DNA of 64,000 nucleotides from Actinomycetospora chiangmaiensis DSM 45062 (GCF_000379625.1 NZ_KB903240.1:195-64194), one strand, 5' to 3'. Shown: positions 42,003-52,821, numbered from the stretch's first letter. Translations and numbers: made by a program. Notes: generated by a model from the letters alone, not told the origin.

Positions 42003-42979
42003 GGGTGCGCCTCGGTGAGCGTGCCCGCACTCGCGCGCAGGGTCGCGATCACCGCGTCGCGCAGGGCCGGCGGCTCGAGCACCACGGCGTCGGGCCCGTG
42101 CCCGGCGATCCACCGGGCGAGCGACTCCAGGCGGGAGAGGTCGAGCTCCACCACGTCGGGGTCGCCCTGCGGGTCGGGCCGCCCGGCCCGGCGCAGCCCG
42201 GCCGCGCGGCCCGGCACCAGCCGCACCCGGGCCGTTCCCGACGGCGGGGGTGGTCCGGCGGAGCGGGCCACGAGATCGACGAGGTCGACGCCCTGGGGCC
42301 GGACCACCGCGCCCCGGGGCCCGACCGGGGTCACCTCGCCCTCGATGCGCGAGATGCGGAAGCAGCGGACGTCGTCCCGGTCCCGGTCGTGCCCCACGAG
42401 GTACCAGCGGCCCCGGTAGGACACCACGCCCCAGGGCTCGACGGTGCGGGTGCGGGCCGGGGAGGCGGGGTGGCCGCGGTGGGCGAAGGTGACCGCGCGC
42501 CCGGCGCGGGCGGCGGCCAGCAGGGGGGCGAAGGCGGGGTCGGTGGTGCGCACCCGCGGCTGCACCTCCGAGGCCGCCGTCGGGTCGACCTCGACGCCGG
42601 CCGCCCGCAGCTTCGTGACGGCGGTGCGGGCGGCCCCCGCCAGCTGCGGGGAGTCCCAGAGCCGGGCGGCGAGCGCGACCGCGGTCGCCTCGTCGGGCGC
42701 GAGGTCGATCGCGGCGAGCTCGTAGTCGCCCCGGGCGATGCGGTAGCCGTCGACCGTGTCGAAGATCGACTGCTTGCCGGTCTCGAGCGGGATGCCGAGT
42801 TCGCGCAGCTCGGCCTTGTCCCGCTCGAGCATCCGGTAGAACGCCTCGTCGGTCGCGGCCTCCTCGTAGCCCGCGACCGTGGTGCGGATGCGGTCGGCCG
42901 TGAGGAATTGCCGCGTCGAGAGCAGCGCCAGCACCAGGTTCACGAGACGCTCGGCACGAGCGGTCGGGGCGGCGGGCAC
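41999..42979 (-). CDS. pafB: WYL-domain regulator PafB
   Basis: A 326-residue protein. The N-terminal HTH (LVNLVLALLSTRQFLTADRIRTTVAGY, FYRMLERDKAELRELGIPLE) is followed by a WYL domain (GRAVTFAHRGHP, RTVEPWGVVSYRGRWYLVGHDRDRDDVRCFRISRI) and a WCX extension. It partners with PafC as DNA-damage response activator. GTG at 42979 lies 7 bases after TACCCT on the minus strand, suggesting a leaderless promoter of its own. Confidence 0.9.
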   Translation of the reverse strand: MPAAPTARAERLVNLVLALLSTRQFLTADRIRTTVAGYEEAATDEAFYRMLERDKAELRELGIPLETGKQSIFDTVDGYRIARGDYELAAIDLAPDEATAVALAARLWDSPQLAGAARTAVTKLRAAGVEVDPTAASEVQPRVRTTDPAFAPLLAAARAGRAVTFAHRGHPASPARTRTVEPWGVVSYRGRWYLVGHDRDRDDVRCFRISRIEGEVTPVGPRGAVVRPQGVDLVDLVARSAGPPPPSGTARVRLVPGRAAGLRRAGRPDPQGDPDVVELDLSRLESLARWIAGHGPDAVVLEPPALRDAVIATLRASAGTLTEAHP

Positions 42980-43048
42980 GCCTCAGAGGGTACGTCCGTC
43001 GCTCGATCTTGTGTTCGACATCCCGCATCCCGGCGCGTCCGGGGCGGC

Positions 43049-44794
43049 TCAGGCCGAGTCGGCGCCCCCGCGCGACGCCGAGCGGATCTCCAGCCCGCCC
43101 TGGTCATTGCGGTCGACCTGGAAGCTGTAGGTCTCCCGCGAGGTCCGGCCGCTGGCGGTCACGAACTCCAGGACCGCGCGGGCGGAGGTGCCGTCGACCT
43201 GCACGTCGTCCGCGCTCACCGAGGTGATGCCGCCCCAGAACCGCTGGTAGCCGCCGTAGCCGCCGGAGGCCTGCCGCGCGTCGCCGGAGAGCAGCGCCCA
43301 GGCGCCGGGGATGTTCGCGGGCAGGCTCGCGTAGTACGCGGTGACGGTGCGGCGGGTGTCGTCCTCGGTCACCGGCGCGTTCGGGTCGCCCGCCGCGGGC
43401 AGGGCGCTGCTCGGGGCGGTGGGGCTCCCGGGCGAGAGCGGCGCGCCCGCCACGGGCGGCACGGTCTCGGTGCTCGGCACGGTGACCGGCGCGTCCCCGG
43501 TGGTCGTCGGCACGGGCGCGGGCGCCGCGACCGTGGTCCGCGGCGCGGCGGTGCGCGGGTGGTCGGCGGCGGCGAGGGCGGCGCCCACCCCGGCCGCGAG
43601 GACCACCGCGGAGGCGGCGACCACCGCGAGCACCCGACGACGACGCCGGGCGCCGGCGCGGACCGGCTGCGGCGCGGTCACGGGGCCCGGCGCCGGGGCC
43701 AGCGGGAACCAGTCCGAGCGGTCGTCGGGCCCGCCGACCGACCCCGGGGCGTCGGGGGAGGTCGCCGGCCCGGTCGCGACGGGCCGGCGCCCCGCGACGT
43801 CGGCGGTCGACGGGTCGGCGGGCTCGTCCGGGGCCGGCACGACGTCGGGCGGGGGGACCGGGGTCGGTGGGAGGCCCGCCTCCGCGGCCCCGAGCGCGGC
43901 GCGCGCCTCGAGGGCGGAGCGCAGCAGGGCGGTGTCGGGACGGTGCCGGGCCTCCAGGCGCAGCATCGCCGAGAGGGGGCGGCCCAGGACGCCGGCGCGG
44001 GTCGCGGGGCGCAGTCGGCCCTCGGCCATGGCGTGCAGGACGGCGAGGGTGTTGTCGAGCCGACCGCAGACGAGCTCGTTCTCGACGGCCGCGTAGAGCG
44101 TGGCGCCGAGCGAGAACACGTCCGAGGCGGGTGTCGGGTCGCCGCCGCGGGCGACCTCCGGCGCGAAGTAGCCGGGCGTGCCCGCGACGAGCCCGCCGCC
44201 GGTCGCGCTGGTGTCCCAGGAGGCGCGCGAGACCCCGAAGTCGGTCAGCTTCGCGACGCCGTCCTCGGTGATGAGCACGTTGCCCGGCTTGACGTCCCCG
44301 TGGACGATCCCCGCCTCGTGCACCGCCGAGAGCGCATCGGCGATCTGGGCGCCGATGCGCGCGACCTCGGTCGGCGGCAGCGGGCCCCGCTCCGCGAGCA
44401 CCGCCGCGAGCGAGCGCGACGGGAGGTACTCCATGACGATCCACGGCATCGAGCCGTGCGTGACGACGTCGAACACCGCGATGGCCCGCGGGTGCACCAC
44501 CCGGGCCGCGATCCGGCCCTCCCGCATCGCGCGGGCCCGGGCGACCCGCAGCTCGGTCTCGTCCCCGTCGCGCGGTGCCGTGAGCTGCTTGACCGCGACC
44601 GTGCGGCTCAGCCGCCGGTCCCACGCCGACCACACCACGCCCATGGCGCCCGCCCCGAGGCACTCGCCCACGCGGTAGCGGCCCGCCAGCAGCGTGCCCT
44701 CGACCTCCGGGTCCGGTGTCACGGACGCGGCGTCGTGCATCGTGCTCGGCTGGTCGGCGGGCGTCACCCGGGACGTGCGGTCCTGGTGCTCCAT
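43049..44794 (-). CDS. Transmembrane Ser/Thr protein kinase
   Basis: A 581-residue protein. The kinase domain is at about 35-300: glycine-rich loop LGAGAMGVVW, Lys69 in VAVKQL, catalytic loop IVHGDVKPGN, DFG in LTDFGVSRA and PGYFAPE. The catalytic loop reads HGD rather than HRD. A Pro-rich linker, one membrane helix (about 375-400) and an extracellular NTF2-like C-terminal domain follow (AYYASLPANIPGAWALLSGDARQASGGYGGYQRFW). It sits between pafA and pafB, where mycobacteria have no kinase gene. Its target is unknown. Confidence 0.9.
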   Translation of the reverse strand: MEHQDRTSRVTPADQPSTMHDAASVTPDPEVEGTLLAGRYRVGECLGAGAMGVVWSAWDRRLSRTVAVKQLTAPRDGDETELRVARARAMREGRIAARVVHPRAIAVFDVVTHGSMPWIVMEYLPSRSLAAVLAERGPLPPTEVARIGAQIADALSAVHEAGIVHGDVKPGNVLITEDGVAKLTDFGVSRASWDTSATGGGLVAGTPGYFAPEVARGGDPTPASDVFSLGATLYAAVENELVCGRLDNTLAVLHAMAEGRLRPATRAGVLGRPLSAMLRLEARHRPDTALLRSALEARAALGAAEAGLPPTPVPPPDVVPAPDEPADPSTADVAGRRPVATGPATSPDAPGSVGGPDDRSDWFPLAPAPGPVTAPQPVRAGARRRRRVLAVVAASAVVLAAGVGAALAAADHPRTAAPRTTVAAPAPVPTTTGDAPVTVPSTETVPPVAGAPLSPGSPTAPSSALPAAGDPNAPVTEDDTRRTVTAYYASLPANIPGAWALLSGDARQASGGYGGYQRFWGGITSVSADDVQVDGTSARAVLEFVTASGRTSRETYSFQVDRNDQGGLEIRSASRGGADSA

Positions 44795-44890
44795 CGGCTG
44801 TGTGCCGTCCTCGTCCTCGGTCGATCGGTCAGGTGCGGTGCTGGGGTTTGACCGGACCGGCCGACACGAGGCGTGAGCGCTGTTACACGG

Positions 44891-46249
44891 TCACAGCGTC
44901 GCGATGAGCCGGTCCACCCGTTCGTCCACCGCGCGGAACGGGTCCTTGCACAGGACGGTTCGTTGCGCCTGGTCGTTCAGTTTGAGATGAACCCAGTCGA
45001 CCGTGAAATCACGCCCGGCGTTCTGGGCGGCGGCGATGAAGTCGCCCCGCAGCTTCGCCCGGGTGGTCTGCGGCGGGGTGTCCTTCGCGGCCTCGATCTC
45101 GCCGTCGTCGGTGACCCGGTCGACCATGTCCTTGCGCTGCAGCAGGTCGAACACGCCCCGGCCGCGGCGGATGTCGTGGTAGGCGAGGTCGAGCTGGGCG
45201 ATTCGCGGGCTCGACAGCCCGAGGTCGCCCCGCTTGCGGTAGCGCTCGACGAGCTTGTGCTTGATGGCCCAGTCGATCTCGCGGTCGATCAGGCTCAGGT
45301 CCTGGCGGTCGACCGCGTCGAGGGTGCGGCCCCACAGCTCGAGCACCCGGTCGGTCACCGGGTCGCTCCCCCGGCGCGCGACGTGCTCGACGGCGCGCTG
45401 GTGGTACTCGCGCTGGATGTCGAGGGCGCCGGCCTCGCGGCCCCCGGCGAGCCGGACCGGGCGGCGGCCGGTGAGGTCGTGGCTGATCTCGCGGATGGCG
45501 CGGATCGGGTTGTCCAGCGTGAAGTCCCGGAACTGGACGCCCTGCTCGATCATCTCCAGCACCAGGTGGGTGGTGCCGACCTTGAGCAGGGTGGTGACCT
45601 CGCTCATGTTCGAGTCGCCGACGATCACGTGGAGGCGGCGGTAGCGCTCGGCGTCGGCGTGCGGCTCGTCGCGGGTGTTGATGATCGGGCGGCTGCGGGT
45701 GGTGGCCGAGGACACACCCTCCCAGATGTGCTCGGCGCGCTGGGACAGGCAGAAAACGGCCCCGCGCGGGGTCTGCAGCACCTTGCCCGCGCCCGCGATC
45801 AGCTGGCGGGTGACGAGGAAGGGCAGCAGCACGTCCGCGATGCGGGAGAACTCGCCGGAGCGGCCGACGAGGTAGTTCTCGTGGCAGCCGTAGGAGTTGC
45901 CCGCCGAGTCGGTGTTGTTCTTGAACAGGAAGATGTCGCCGCCGATGCCCTCGTCGGCGAGGCGGCGCTCGGCGTCGAGGAGCAGGTCCTCGAGGATCCG
46001 CTCACCGGCCTTGTCGTGCGCCACGAGCTGCTCGAGGGAGTCGCACTCCGCCGTCGCGTACTCCGGGTGCGACCCGACGTCGAGGTAGAGCCGCGAGCCG
46101 TTGCGCAGGAAGACGTTCGAGGAGCGTCCCCACGACACCACCCGCCGGAACAGGTAACGAGCGACCTCGTCGGGGGAGAGCCGACGCTGACCGTGGAAGG
46201 TGCAGGTCACCCCGAACTCGGTCTCGATGCCGTAGATCCGCCGCTGCAT
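44891..46249 (-). CDS. pafA: Pup-protein ligase PafA
   Basis: A 452-residue ligase related to glutamine synthetase. It begins [18 protein letters not shown], where the Glu binds metal. It also has [51 protein letters not shown], and [32 protein letters not shown]. The length fits PafA. It joins the C-terminal Glu of Pup to substrate lysines using ATP, marking proteins for the proteasome. Confidence 0.95.
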   Translation of the reverse strand: MQRRIYGIETEFGVTCTFHGQRRLSPDEVARYLFRRVVSWGRSSNVFLRNGSRLYLDVGSHPEYATAECDSLEQLVAHDKAGERILEDLLLDAERRLADEGIGGDIFLFKNNTDSAGNSYGCHENYLVGRSGEFSRIADVLLPFLVTRQLIAGAGKVLQTPRGAVFCLSQRAEHIWEGVSSATTRSRPIINTRDEPHADAERYRRLHVIVGDSNMSEVTTLLKVGTTHLVLEMIEQGVQFRDFTLDNPIRAIREISHDLTGRRPVRLAGGREAGALDIQREYHQRAVEHVARRGSDPVTDRVLELWGRTLDAVDRQDLSLIDREIDWAIKHKLVERYRKRGDLGLSSPRIAQLDLAYHDIRRGRGVFDLLQRKDMVDRVTDDGEIEAAKDTPPQTTRAKLRGDFIAAAQNAGRDFTVDWVHLKLNDQAQRTVLCKDPFRAVDERVDRLIATL

Positions 46250-46348
46250 GGTCTCCAGCCTAAGCCCCCGAGGCCGCTCGCGGTCCCCTCCGACACCGGG
46301 CCGTACCAGTCCCCCGTCGCTCCGCTCGCCCCCGTAGGGTCAACCCCC

Positions 46349-47926
46349 ATGCTTCCCCGGCGACGCGCACGCCGCGCGAAGGCAGTGGTCCGCACGGGTC
46401 TGCGGCAGAGCCGTCGCTCGTTGCGCCCGGTGGGCAGGCTGGACCGGCGGGTGACGGGGGCGATCGGAGACCTCCCGCCGACCCGGCTCGACTCCGCGCT
46501 CCTGACGCTGACCCGGTCGGCCAACCACTCCGGCCTGTGGTTCGCCGCCGCCTCGCTCCTCGCCGGCCTGGGCACCCGCAGGACGCGACGCGGCGCGCTG
46601 CGCGGGGTGTTCGGGATCGGGCTGGCGAGCTTCGCGTCCAACGCCGTGCTCAAGCCGCTCGTGCCGCGCCGGCGCCCGGCGGCGGACCTGCTGCCGCCCT
46701 ACCGCCGCCTGCCCGACCGGCCGACCTCGTCGTCGTTCCCCTCCGGGCACTCCGCGTCGGCCTTCGCCTTCGCGCTCGGGGTCGGGCTGGAGAGCCCCCG
46801 CGCCGCCGCCGTGCTCGCCCCGCTGGCCGCCACCGTGGCGTACTCCCGCATCCACGTCGGCGTGCACTGGACCAGCGACGTCGCCGTCGGCTCGGCCGTC
46901 GGCGCCGGCGCGGCGCTGCTCACGCAGCGCTGGCTGCCGCGGCGGCCCACCGACGAGGCGATCGCGCGGCCGTGGCTCGACGCGCCGGCCCTCGAGGACG
47001 GCGACGGGCTGTCCATGGTGGTCAACATGGGCTCCGGCCGGCCCGGGGTAGACCCGGCCGAGGAGGTCGCGTCCGCCCTCCCGAAGGCCAACATCGTCCG
47101 GTTGGAGCCGGGTGACGACCTCCTCGCCCGGCTGCAGGAGGCCGCGGGCACCCCGGGCACGGAGGCTCTCGGGATCGCGGGCGGGGACGGCTCGGTCGCG
47201 GCGGCCGCCCGGATCGCCGAGGACCTCGACCTGCCGCTGGCCGTCATGCCCGCCGGCACGCTCAACCACTTCGGCCGTGACGTCGGCGTGTACGACCTCC
47301 AGGAGGTCGTCGACGCCACCGGTGCCGGCGAGGCGGTCGCCGTCGACGTCGGGGAGCTGCGGGTCTACTCGGCCTCCACCGGACCGGCGGGTGGCGAGCG
47401 CATCGTCTTCATCAACACCGCGTCGTTCGGCGGCTACCCGGACATGGTGCGGCTGCGCGAGAAGTGGGAGAAGCGCTGGGGCAAGTGGCCGGCGGCGTCC
47501 GCGGCCCTCGTCGCCGTGCTCTGGACCGCCCGGCCCATCCGCTGCCGCATCGACGGCCAGGAGACGAAGGTCTGGATGGTCTTCGTCGGCAACGGGCCCT
47601 ACGCACCGGCCGGCATGACGCCCGCCTACCGCCCGCGGCTCGACACCGGCCTGCTCGAGGTGCGCTATCTGCGCGCCGACCGCCGGTTCTCCCGCGCGCG
47701 CGCCGTCGTCGGGCTGCTGCTCGGCACCCTCGGCCACACCCGCACCTACGTCGAGCACACCGCCCGCACGCTGGACGTGGAGCTGCTCGACGGCCCGCTC
47801 GAGGTCGCCACCGACGGCGAAGTCATGGTCGCGGGCGAGCGGCTGGTCTTCTCGGTCGCCGAGCACCCGGTGCCGGTCTACCGCCGTGACGAGACCCGCT
47901 GGCCGGAGCGCGCCGCGGCCCGGTGA
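46349..47926 (+). CDS. PAP2 phosphatase fused to diacylglycerol kinase-like domain
   Basis: A 525-residue two-domain protein. The PAP2 part (about 30-215) shows KPLVPRRRP, SSFPSGHSASAFAF and RIHVGVHWTSDVAVG, the three phosphatase motifs, with several membrane segments. The DAGK/NAD-kinase-like domain (about 225-525) has GGDGSVAAAARIAEDLDLPLAVMPAGTLNHFGRD, the nucleotide-binding signature. Such fusions act on lipid phosphates or lipid alcohols, perhaps phosphatidic acid and diacylglycerol. TAGGGT lies 9 bases before the ATG, suggesting a leaderless mRNA. It is the only plus-strand gene in this part of the proteasome region. Confidence 0.85.
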   Translation: MLPRRRARRAKAVVRTGLRQSRRSLRPVGRLDRRVTGAIGDLPPTRLDSALLTLTRSANHSGLWFAAASLLAGLGTRRTRRGALRGVFGIGLASFASNAVLKPLVPRRRPAADLLPPYRRLPDRPTSSSFPSGHSASAFAFALGVGLESPRAAAVLAPLAATVAYSRIHVGVHWTSDVAVGSAVGAGAALLTQRWLPRRPTDEAIARPWLDAPALEDGDGLSMVVNMGSGRPGVDPAEEVASALPKANIVRLEPGDDLLARLQEAAGTPGTEALGIAGGDGSVAAAARIAEDLDLPLAVMPAGTLNHFGRDVGVYDLQEVVDATGAGEAVAVDVGELRVYSASTGPAGGERIVFINTASFGGYPDMVRLREKWEKRWGKWPAASAALVAVLWTARPIRCRIDGQETKVWMVFVGNGPYAPAGMTPAYRPRLDTGLLEVRYLRADRRFSRARAVVGLLLGTLGHTRTYVEHTARTLDVELLDGPLEVATDGEVMVAGERLVFSVAEHPVPVYRRDETRWPERAAAR

Positions 47927-48011
47927 CCGCGGGTCACCGGCCCGGGACGTGCGGACGGCACTCCCGCAGCCGCGAGGTGCGCGGGCGTGCCGTCAGCTCG
48001 ATCGGTGCAGG

Positions 48012-48791
48012 TCAGGCGTCCGCGCCACCGGCGCCCGAGACCTCGTCGCCCGCCCCGGTGTCGCCGGCGTCCTCGGCCGCGGCGGCGGACCCGGCGTCGG
48101 GGAGGAGCCCCGCCAGCGCCGCGCCGGTGAGTCGGCGGAAGGAGCGCCGCGGACGGCGGGTGCGGTCGAGCAGGGCGACCTCGAGCGAGTCGACGGCGAG
48201 CGTGCGGTCCTCGGAGGTCCCGTTCTGCGCCTGCAGCGCGTCGAGGGCGGTGCGCAGGGCGCCCTGGGTGTCGAGCGAGGCGTCGTAGGACGACTTCAGC
48301 GCCGTCGAGATGGGCTCGGTGGTGCCGCCCATGACCACGAACTGCGGCTCGTCGGAGATCGAGCCGTCGTAGGTGATGCGGAAGAGCTGGTCGGAGTCGG
48401 CGGTCTCGCCCAGCGCGGCGACGCACAGCTCGACCTCGAACGGCTTCTGCTGCTCGATGAAGCTCGCGCCGAGGATGTTCGAGTAGGCGTTCGCCAGCGC
48501 CCGGCCGGAGACGTCGCGTCGGTCGTAGGAGTAGCCCTGCACGTCGGCCCACCGGACCCCGGCGCGGCGCAGGTTCTCGAACTCGTTGTAGCGCCCGACC
48601 GCGGCGAACCCGAGCTGGTCGTAGATCTCGGAGATCTTGCGCAGCGACTTCGACCGGTTCTCCGCGACGAACAGGACCCCGTCCGCGCAGCTCAGCACCA
48701 CCACGCTGCGACCGCGGGAGATGCCCTTGCGGGCGAGCTCCGAGCGGTCGCGCATCAGCTGGTCGACCGACGCGTAGAACGGCATCGTCAT
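48012..48791 (-). CDS. prcA: 20S proteasome alpha subunit
   Basis: A 259-residue alpha subunit. It starts [47 protein letters not shown], the usual PrcA beginning, with the regulatory N-terminal region. [12 protein letters not shown]-like text and [18 protein letters not shown] follow. The C-terminal 30 residues are Ala/Gly/Asp-rich. Seven copies form the outer ring that gates access to PrcB. It lies 36 bases downstream of prcB with GGGAG before the ATG. Confidence 0.95.
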   Translation of the reverse strand: MTMPFYASVDQLMRDRSELARKGISRGRSVVVLSCADGVLFVAENRSKSLRKISEIYDQLGFAAVGRYNEFENLRRAGVRWADVQGYSYDRRDVSGRALANAYSNILGASFIEQQKPFEVELCVAALGETADSDQLFRITYDGSISDEPQFVVMGGTTEPISTALKSSYDASLDTQGALRTALDALQAQNGTSEDRTLAVDSLEVALLDRTRRPRRSFRRLTGAALAGLLPDAGSAAAAEDAGDTGAGDEVSGAGGADA

Positions 48792-48827
48792 GGCGGGGAG
48801 GCTCCCTCTTCGGTGCGGTGGGGTCGG

Positions 48828-49661
48828 TCAGCTGGTCGCGCGCTCGCGGCGGCCCGCGATCACGGCCTCTGCGACGGTCTGGACCTCGTCGGCGGGCAGC
48901 TGGACCGCGCCCTGGGCGTCGATCGCCACGACGATCGGGAAGATGTGGCGGACGGTGTCGGGGCCACCGGTCGCCGAGTCGTCGTCGGCCGCGTCGTAGA
49001 GCGCCTCGACGGTGTTGCGGACCGTGGTGTCGCGGTCGGCGGTCACGTCGTGCAGCTTCTTCAGCGAGGACCGGGCGAACAGCGAGCCGGACCCGACCGC
49101 GGCGTAGCCGCCGTGCTCCTCGTAGCGGCCGCCGACCACGTCGTAGGAGACGATCCGGCCCGCGCGGCGCGGGTCGACGGCGTCGAGGTCGTACCCCGCG
49201 AACAGCGGGACGTAGGACAGGCCCTGCATGGCCGCCCCGAGGTTGCCGCGGATCATCGAGGCGAGGCGGTTGGACTTGCCGTCGAAGGTCAGGCCGACGC
49301 CCTCGAGCTTCTCGTAGTGCTCCAGGTCGACCGCGAACAGCCGGATGGCCTCCACGGCCAGGCCCGCGGTGCCGGCGATCCCGGCCGCCGAGTAGTCGTC
49401 GGTGATGTAGACCTTCTGCATGTCCCGCTGGGAGATGAGGTTGCCCATCGTCGCCCGGCGGTCACCAGCGATGACGACGCCGCCGTCGTAGGCGGCCGCG
49501 ACGATCGTCGTGCCGTGCGGGACCCCGCTCGCGATCTCGGGGCCGGCGCCGCGCGCGGTGGGCAGCAGGTCCGGCCGGACCGTCGAGAGGAAGTCGATGA
49601 ACGAGGAGGTGCCGGAGTCGAAGTAGGCGGGGGCCAGCCCGGTGATGCTCCTGGGGTCCAT
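48828..49661 (-). CDS. prcB: 20S proteasome beta subunit
   Basis: A 277-residue precursor. Residues 1-50 are the propeptide; cleavage at [16 protein letters not shown] would expose Thr51, the catalytic nucleophile. [40 protein letters not shown] and [13 protein letters not shown] are canonical beta-subunit strands. ATG at 49661 is chosen by family start (MDPRSI). Expressed after pup, with a hairpin at 49760-49784 between. Confidence 0.95.
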   Translation of the reverse strand: MDPRSITGLAPAYFDSGTSSFIDFLSTVRPDLLPTARGAGPEIASGVPHGTTIVAAAYDGGVVIAGDRRATMGNLISQRDMQKVYITDDYSAAGIAGTAGLAVEAIRLFAVDLEHYEKLEGVGLTFDGKSNRLASMIRGNLGAAMQGLSYVPLFAGYDLDAVDPRRAGRIVSYDVVGGRYEEHGGYAAVGSGSLFARSSLKKLHDVTADRDTTVRNTVEALYDAADDDSATGGPDTVRHIFPIVVAIDAQGAVQLPADEVQTVAEAVIAGRRERATS

Positions 49662-49759
49662 CGGCGGTCGTCGCTCCTCTGCTGGTGGTACCGCTACCGA
49701 GACGGCGCGGCGGGCCGGAACGCTAGTCCCGGCCCGCCGCTCGTGCACTGCCGGTGCGT

Positions 49760-49784
49760 CGGGGTTCGCGCGTGGCGAACCCCG
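49760..49784. terminator. Hairpin between pup and prcB
   Basis: CGGGGTTCGC (49760-49769), 5-base loop, GCGAACCCCG (49775-49784): a perfect 10-bp stem 16 bases past the pup stop. It may partly terminate or process the mRNA so that pup is made in larger amounts than prcB and prcA. Confidence 0.55.
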
Positions 49785-49799
49785 GCGGACCGGGGTCGG

Positions 49800-49994
49800 C
49801 TACTCGCCGCCCTTCTGGACGTACGCCCGGACGAAGTCCTCGGCGTTCTCCTCCAGGACGTCGTCGATCTCGTCGAGGATGCTGTCGGTCTCCTCGCCGA
49901 GCTTCTCCCGGCGCTCCTGGCCGGCGGCGGTCGAGTCCTCGCCGCCGTCGCCGTCGTCGCCACCGCCCTGCCGCTGGGTCTGTTCCTGCGCCAT
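49800..49994 (-). CDS. pup: Prokaryotic ubiquitin-like protein Pup, with Glu terminus
   Basis: A 64-residue protein that is disordered and acidic in the first half. It has the Mpa-binding helix EERREKLGEE-type (here QERREKLGEETDSILDEID) and ends ENAEDFVRAYVQKGGE. The last residue is Glu, encoded as GAG directly before the TAG, so Pup is made in the ligation-ready form. In mycobacteria it ends in Gln, which Dop must deamidate. GGGAGG precedes the ATG. Dop is encoded just upstream. Confidence 0.95.
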   Translation of the reverse strand: MAQEQTQRQGGGDDGDGGEDSTAAGQERREKLGEETDSILDEIDDVLEENAEDFVRAYVQKGGE

Positions 49995-50071
49995 GGCTGC
50001 CTCCCGGGACCGCTGTTGGTGGTGCTGGCCGTGACCCTACCTGCCGCGGGCCGCGCCCGACGTCGTGAACA

Positions 50072-51589
50072 TCATCCCCTGGTGAGCGCCTCGACCAGCG
50101 CCGTGGCGTTCTCGGCGTTGTCGATGAGCTCGCCGACGTGCCCCCGGGTGCCGCGCAGCGGTTCGAGGGTGGGGATCCGTACAAGGGACTCGCGCCCGAG
50201 GTCGAAGATGACCGAGTCCCAGGACGCGGCCGCCACCTCGCTCGGGTAGCGCTCCAGGCACCGGCCGCGGAAGTAGGCGCGGGTGTCCTCCGGCGGGCGG
50301 GTCACCGCGGCCCGGACCTCCTCCTCGGTGACCAGGCGCTTGATCGACCCGCGCGTGACCAGGCGGTTGTAGAGCCCCTTGGCCTGGCGCACGTCGGAGT
50401 ACTGCAGGTCGATCAGGTGCAGCTTCGGGGAGTCCCAGGGCAGGTTGTCGCGCTCCTGGTAGCTCCGCAGCAGCTTGAGCTTGGCCACCCAGTCGAGCCG
50501 GTCCGCGCAGCGCAGCGGGTCGGTCTCGAGGTCGTCGAGGACCTCGCCCCAGATGTCGAGGGTCTCGCGGGTGACCGCGTCGACGTCCTCGCCCTGGGTC
50601 TCCTGCTCGTGCTTGCGGGCCCGCTCGTAGTACTCCCGCTGGATCTGCAGCGCCGTCATCCGCTTGCCGTTCGCGAGCTCGACCTCGAGCTGCAGCGTCG
50701 GGTCGTGGCTGATGCGGTGCACCGAGCGGACCGGCTCGAGCAGCCGCAGGTCGTCGAAGCGGACGCCGTCCTCGATCATCGAGAGGACCAGCGCCGTCGT
50801 CCCGACCTTGAGGAACGTCGAGTACTCGGAGAGGTTCGCGTCGCCGATGATGACGTGCAGGCGGCGGTACTTGTCGGCGTCGGCGTGCGGCTCGTCGCGG
50901 GTGTTGATGATGCCGCGCTTGAGCGTGGTCTCCAGGCCGACCTCGACCTCGATGTAGTCCGCGCGCTGCGAGAGCTGGTAGCCGGCCTCGTCCCCGGAGG
51001 CGCCGATGCCGACGCGGCCCGCGCCGGTCATCACCTGCCGGGTCACGAAGAACGGGGTGAGCCCGGAGATGATGCTGGGGAACGGCGTCTGCCGGTTGCA
51101 CAGGTAGTTCTCGTGCGAGCCGTACGAGGCGCCCTTGCCGTCGATGTTGTTCTTGTAGAGCTGGATGCGGGGGGTGCCCGGCACGACGGCGGCCTTCTCG
51201 GCCGCGTCCTCCATCACCCGCTCCCCCGCCTTGTCCCAGATGACCGCGCCGCGCGGCGTCGTGACTTCGGGGGCGGAGAACTCGGGGTGCGCGTGGTCGA
51301 CGTAGAGCCGGGCACCGTTGGTGAGGATGACGTTGGCGGCGCCGAGGTCGTCGAGGTCGCCGGTGTCCGGCGGCGGGCCGGCGCTCGGGCCGAGGTCGAA
51401 ACCGCGGGCGTCGCGCAGCGGGGACTCCACCTCGTAGTCCCAGCGGGCCCGGCGGGCGCGGGGCACGTCGGCGGCCGCGGCGTAGGCGAGGACGACCTGG
51501 GTGGAGGTGATGACGGGGTTCGCCGTCGGGTCGCCCGGCACGGAGATGCCGTACTCGATCTCGGTGCCCATGATGCGGCGCGCGGTCAT
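50072..51589 (-). CDS. dop: Depupylase/deamidase Dop
   Basis: A 505-residue protein closely matching mycobacterial Dop (remembered sequence). It starts [22 protein letters not shown], then [75 protein letters not shown] and [36 protein letters not shown]. It removes Pup from substrates; deamidation is not needed because Pup here ends in Glu. ATG at 51589 overlaps the stop of the MFS gene (ATGA); a second ATG at 51571 is possible. Confidence 0.95.
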   Translation of the reverse strand: MTARRIMGTEIEYGISVPGDPTANPVITSTQVVLAYAAAADVPRARRARWDYEVESPLRDARGFDLGPSAGPPPDTGDLDDLGAANVILTNGARLYVDHAHPEFSAPEVTTPRGAVIWDKAGERVMEDAAEKAAVVPGTPRIQLYKNNIDGKGASYGSHENYLCNRQTPFPSIISGLTPFFVTRQVMTGAGRVGIGASGDEAGYQLSQRADYIEVEVGLETTLKRGIINTRDEPHADADKYRRLHVIIGDANLSEYSTFLKVGTTALVLSMIEDGVRFDDLRLLEPVRSVHRISHDPTLQLEVELANGKRMTALQIQREYYERARKHEQETQGEDVDAVTRETLDIWGEVLDDLETDPLRCADRLDWVAKLKLLRSYQERDNLPWDSPKLHLIDLQYSDVRQAKGLYNRLVTRGSIKRLVTEEEVRAAVTRPPEDTRAYFRGRCLERYPSEVAAASWDSVIFDLGRESLVRIPTLEPLRGTRGHVGELIDNAENATALVEALTRG

Positions 51590-52821
51590 GTCCCCGACCC
51601 TAGTTGGCCGCGGGACGCGGTGCCGGGCTCCCCGCGCCGCCAGAGCAGGGCGAAGGTCCCCAGGGCGACCACGGCGGCCGTCGTCATGACGATGCCCATC
51701 GGGACGGCGGTCCGCCCGCCCCCGATGCCCACCAGCGGCGACGTGACGCCGCCGACGATGAACTGGGCGGTCCCGAGCAGGGCCGAGGCGCTGCCGGCCC
51801 GGTCGGGGTGGTCGGCGAGCGTCAGCGTGGTCGCGGTCGGCAGGGTCAGCCCGACCCCGACGACGGTGGTGAACAGCCCGGCGAGGACGGCGACGATGCC
51901 GAGGGCCGCCGCGCCCACGAGCACGACCACCGACCCGACCACGGTCACGACGAGCCCGGTCGCGAGCATGCGCGCGGGCCGGACCCGCTCGGCGCCCACG
52001 AGCCGGCCCGCGACCTGCACGGCCGTCACGATCCCGACGGAGTTCACCGCGAACACGCCACTGAACTGCTGGGGGCTGAGCCCGAACAGCGCCTGGAGCA
52101 CGAACGACGAGCCCGAGATGTAGGCGAACATCGCGGCGAACCCGAAGCCGGCGGCGCACACGCACGCGACCACCCGCCGATCGGCGAGCAGGACGGCGAA
52201 GGACTGTCGGGTGGCGCGCCACCCCCCGTGGCTGCGCCGGTCCGGCGGCAGCGTCTCCGGGACGAGGGTCAGGACACCGATCGCCACCACCGCACCGAGG
52301 ACCGCCAGGAACACGAACACCCCGCGCCAGGACGTCAGGCGCAGGAGCTGACCCCCGAGGACGGGCGCCACGATCGGCGCCACCCCGGACACGAGCATGA
52401 GGGCGGCGAAGCCACGGGCGGCGGCGGGTCCGCTGTAGAGGTCCCGGACGACGGCGCGGGCCAGGACGATCCCGACCGCCCCGAACAGGCCCTGGGCGAG
52501 GCGCAGGACCACCAGGGTCCCCACGTCCGGCGCCGCGGCGCACGCGGCGGAGAACACGACGAAGCCGACCGCTCCGACGATCAGCGGACGTCGGCGGCCC
52601 AGGACGTCCGACACCGGCCCGCCGACGAGCTGCCCGACGGCGAGGCCCACCACCGAGGAGGTGAGGGTCAGCCCGACCAGCGGCGCCGACGCGTCGAGGT
52701 CCGCCGCGACCGCCGGCAGCGCGGGCAGGTAGGTGTCGGTGGCGAGCGGCGCGGCGGCGCTCAGCGCGCCGAGGACGACGGTGAGGGCGAGGCTCCCCCG
52801 GTGGCGGCCGGGTCCGCTCAC
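51586..52821 (-). CDS. MFS exporter, Bcr/CflA family
   Basis: A 411-residue protein with 12 predicted helices. [19 protein letters not shown] is the start of helix 1 in Bcr/CflA drug exporters, [16 protein letters not shown] is the MFS loop 2-3 motif, and [21 protein letters not shown] helix 4 is typical. It would export a drug or metabolite with protons. It is coupled at both ends: its GTG overlaps the hydrolase stop, and its stop overlaps the dop ATG. A link to proteasome function is not expected. Confidence 0.85.
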   Translation of the reverse strand: MSGPGRHRGSLALTVVLGALSAAAPLATDTYLPALPAVAADLDASAPLVGLTLTSSVVGLAVGQLVGGPVSDVLGRRRPLIVGAVGFVVFSAACAAAPDVGTLVVLRLAQGLFGAVGIVLARAVVRDLYSGPAAARGFAALMLVSGVAPIVAPVLGGQLLRLTSWRGVFVFLAVLGAVVAIGVLTLVPETLPPDRRSHGGWRATRQSFAVLLADRRVVACVCAAGFGFAAMFAYISGSSFVLQALFGLSPQQFSGVFAVNSVGIVTAVQVAGRLVGAERVRPARMLATGLVVTVVGSVVVLVGAAALGIVAVLAGLFTTVVGVGLTLPTATTLTLADHPDRAGSASALLGTAQFIVGGVTSPLVGIGGGRTAVPMGIVMTTAAVVALGTFALLWRRGEPGTASRGQLGSGT

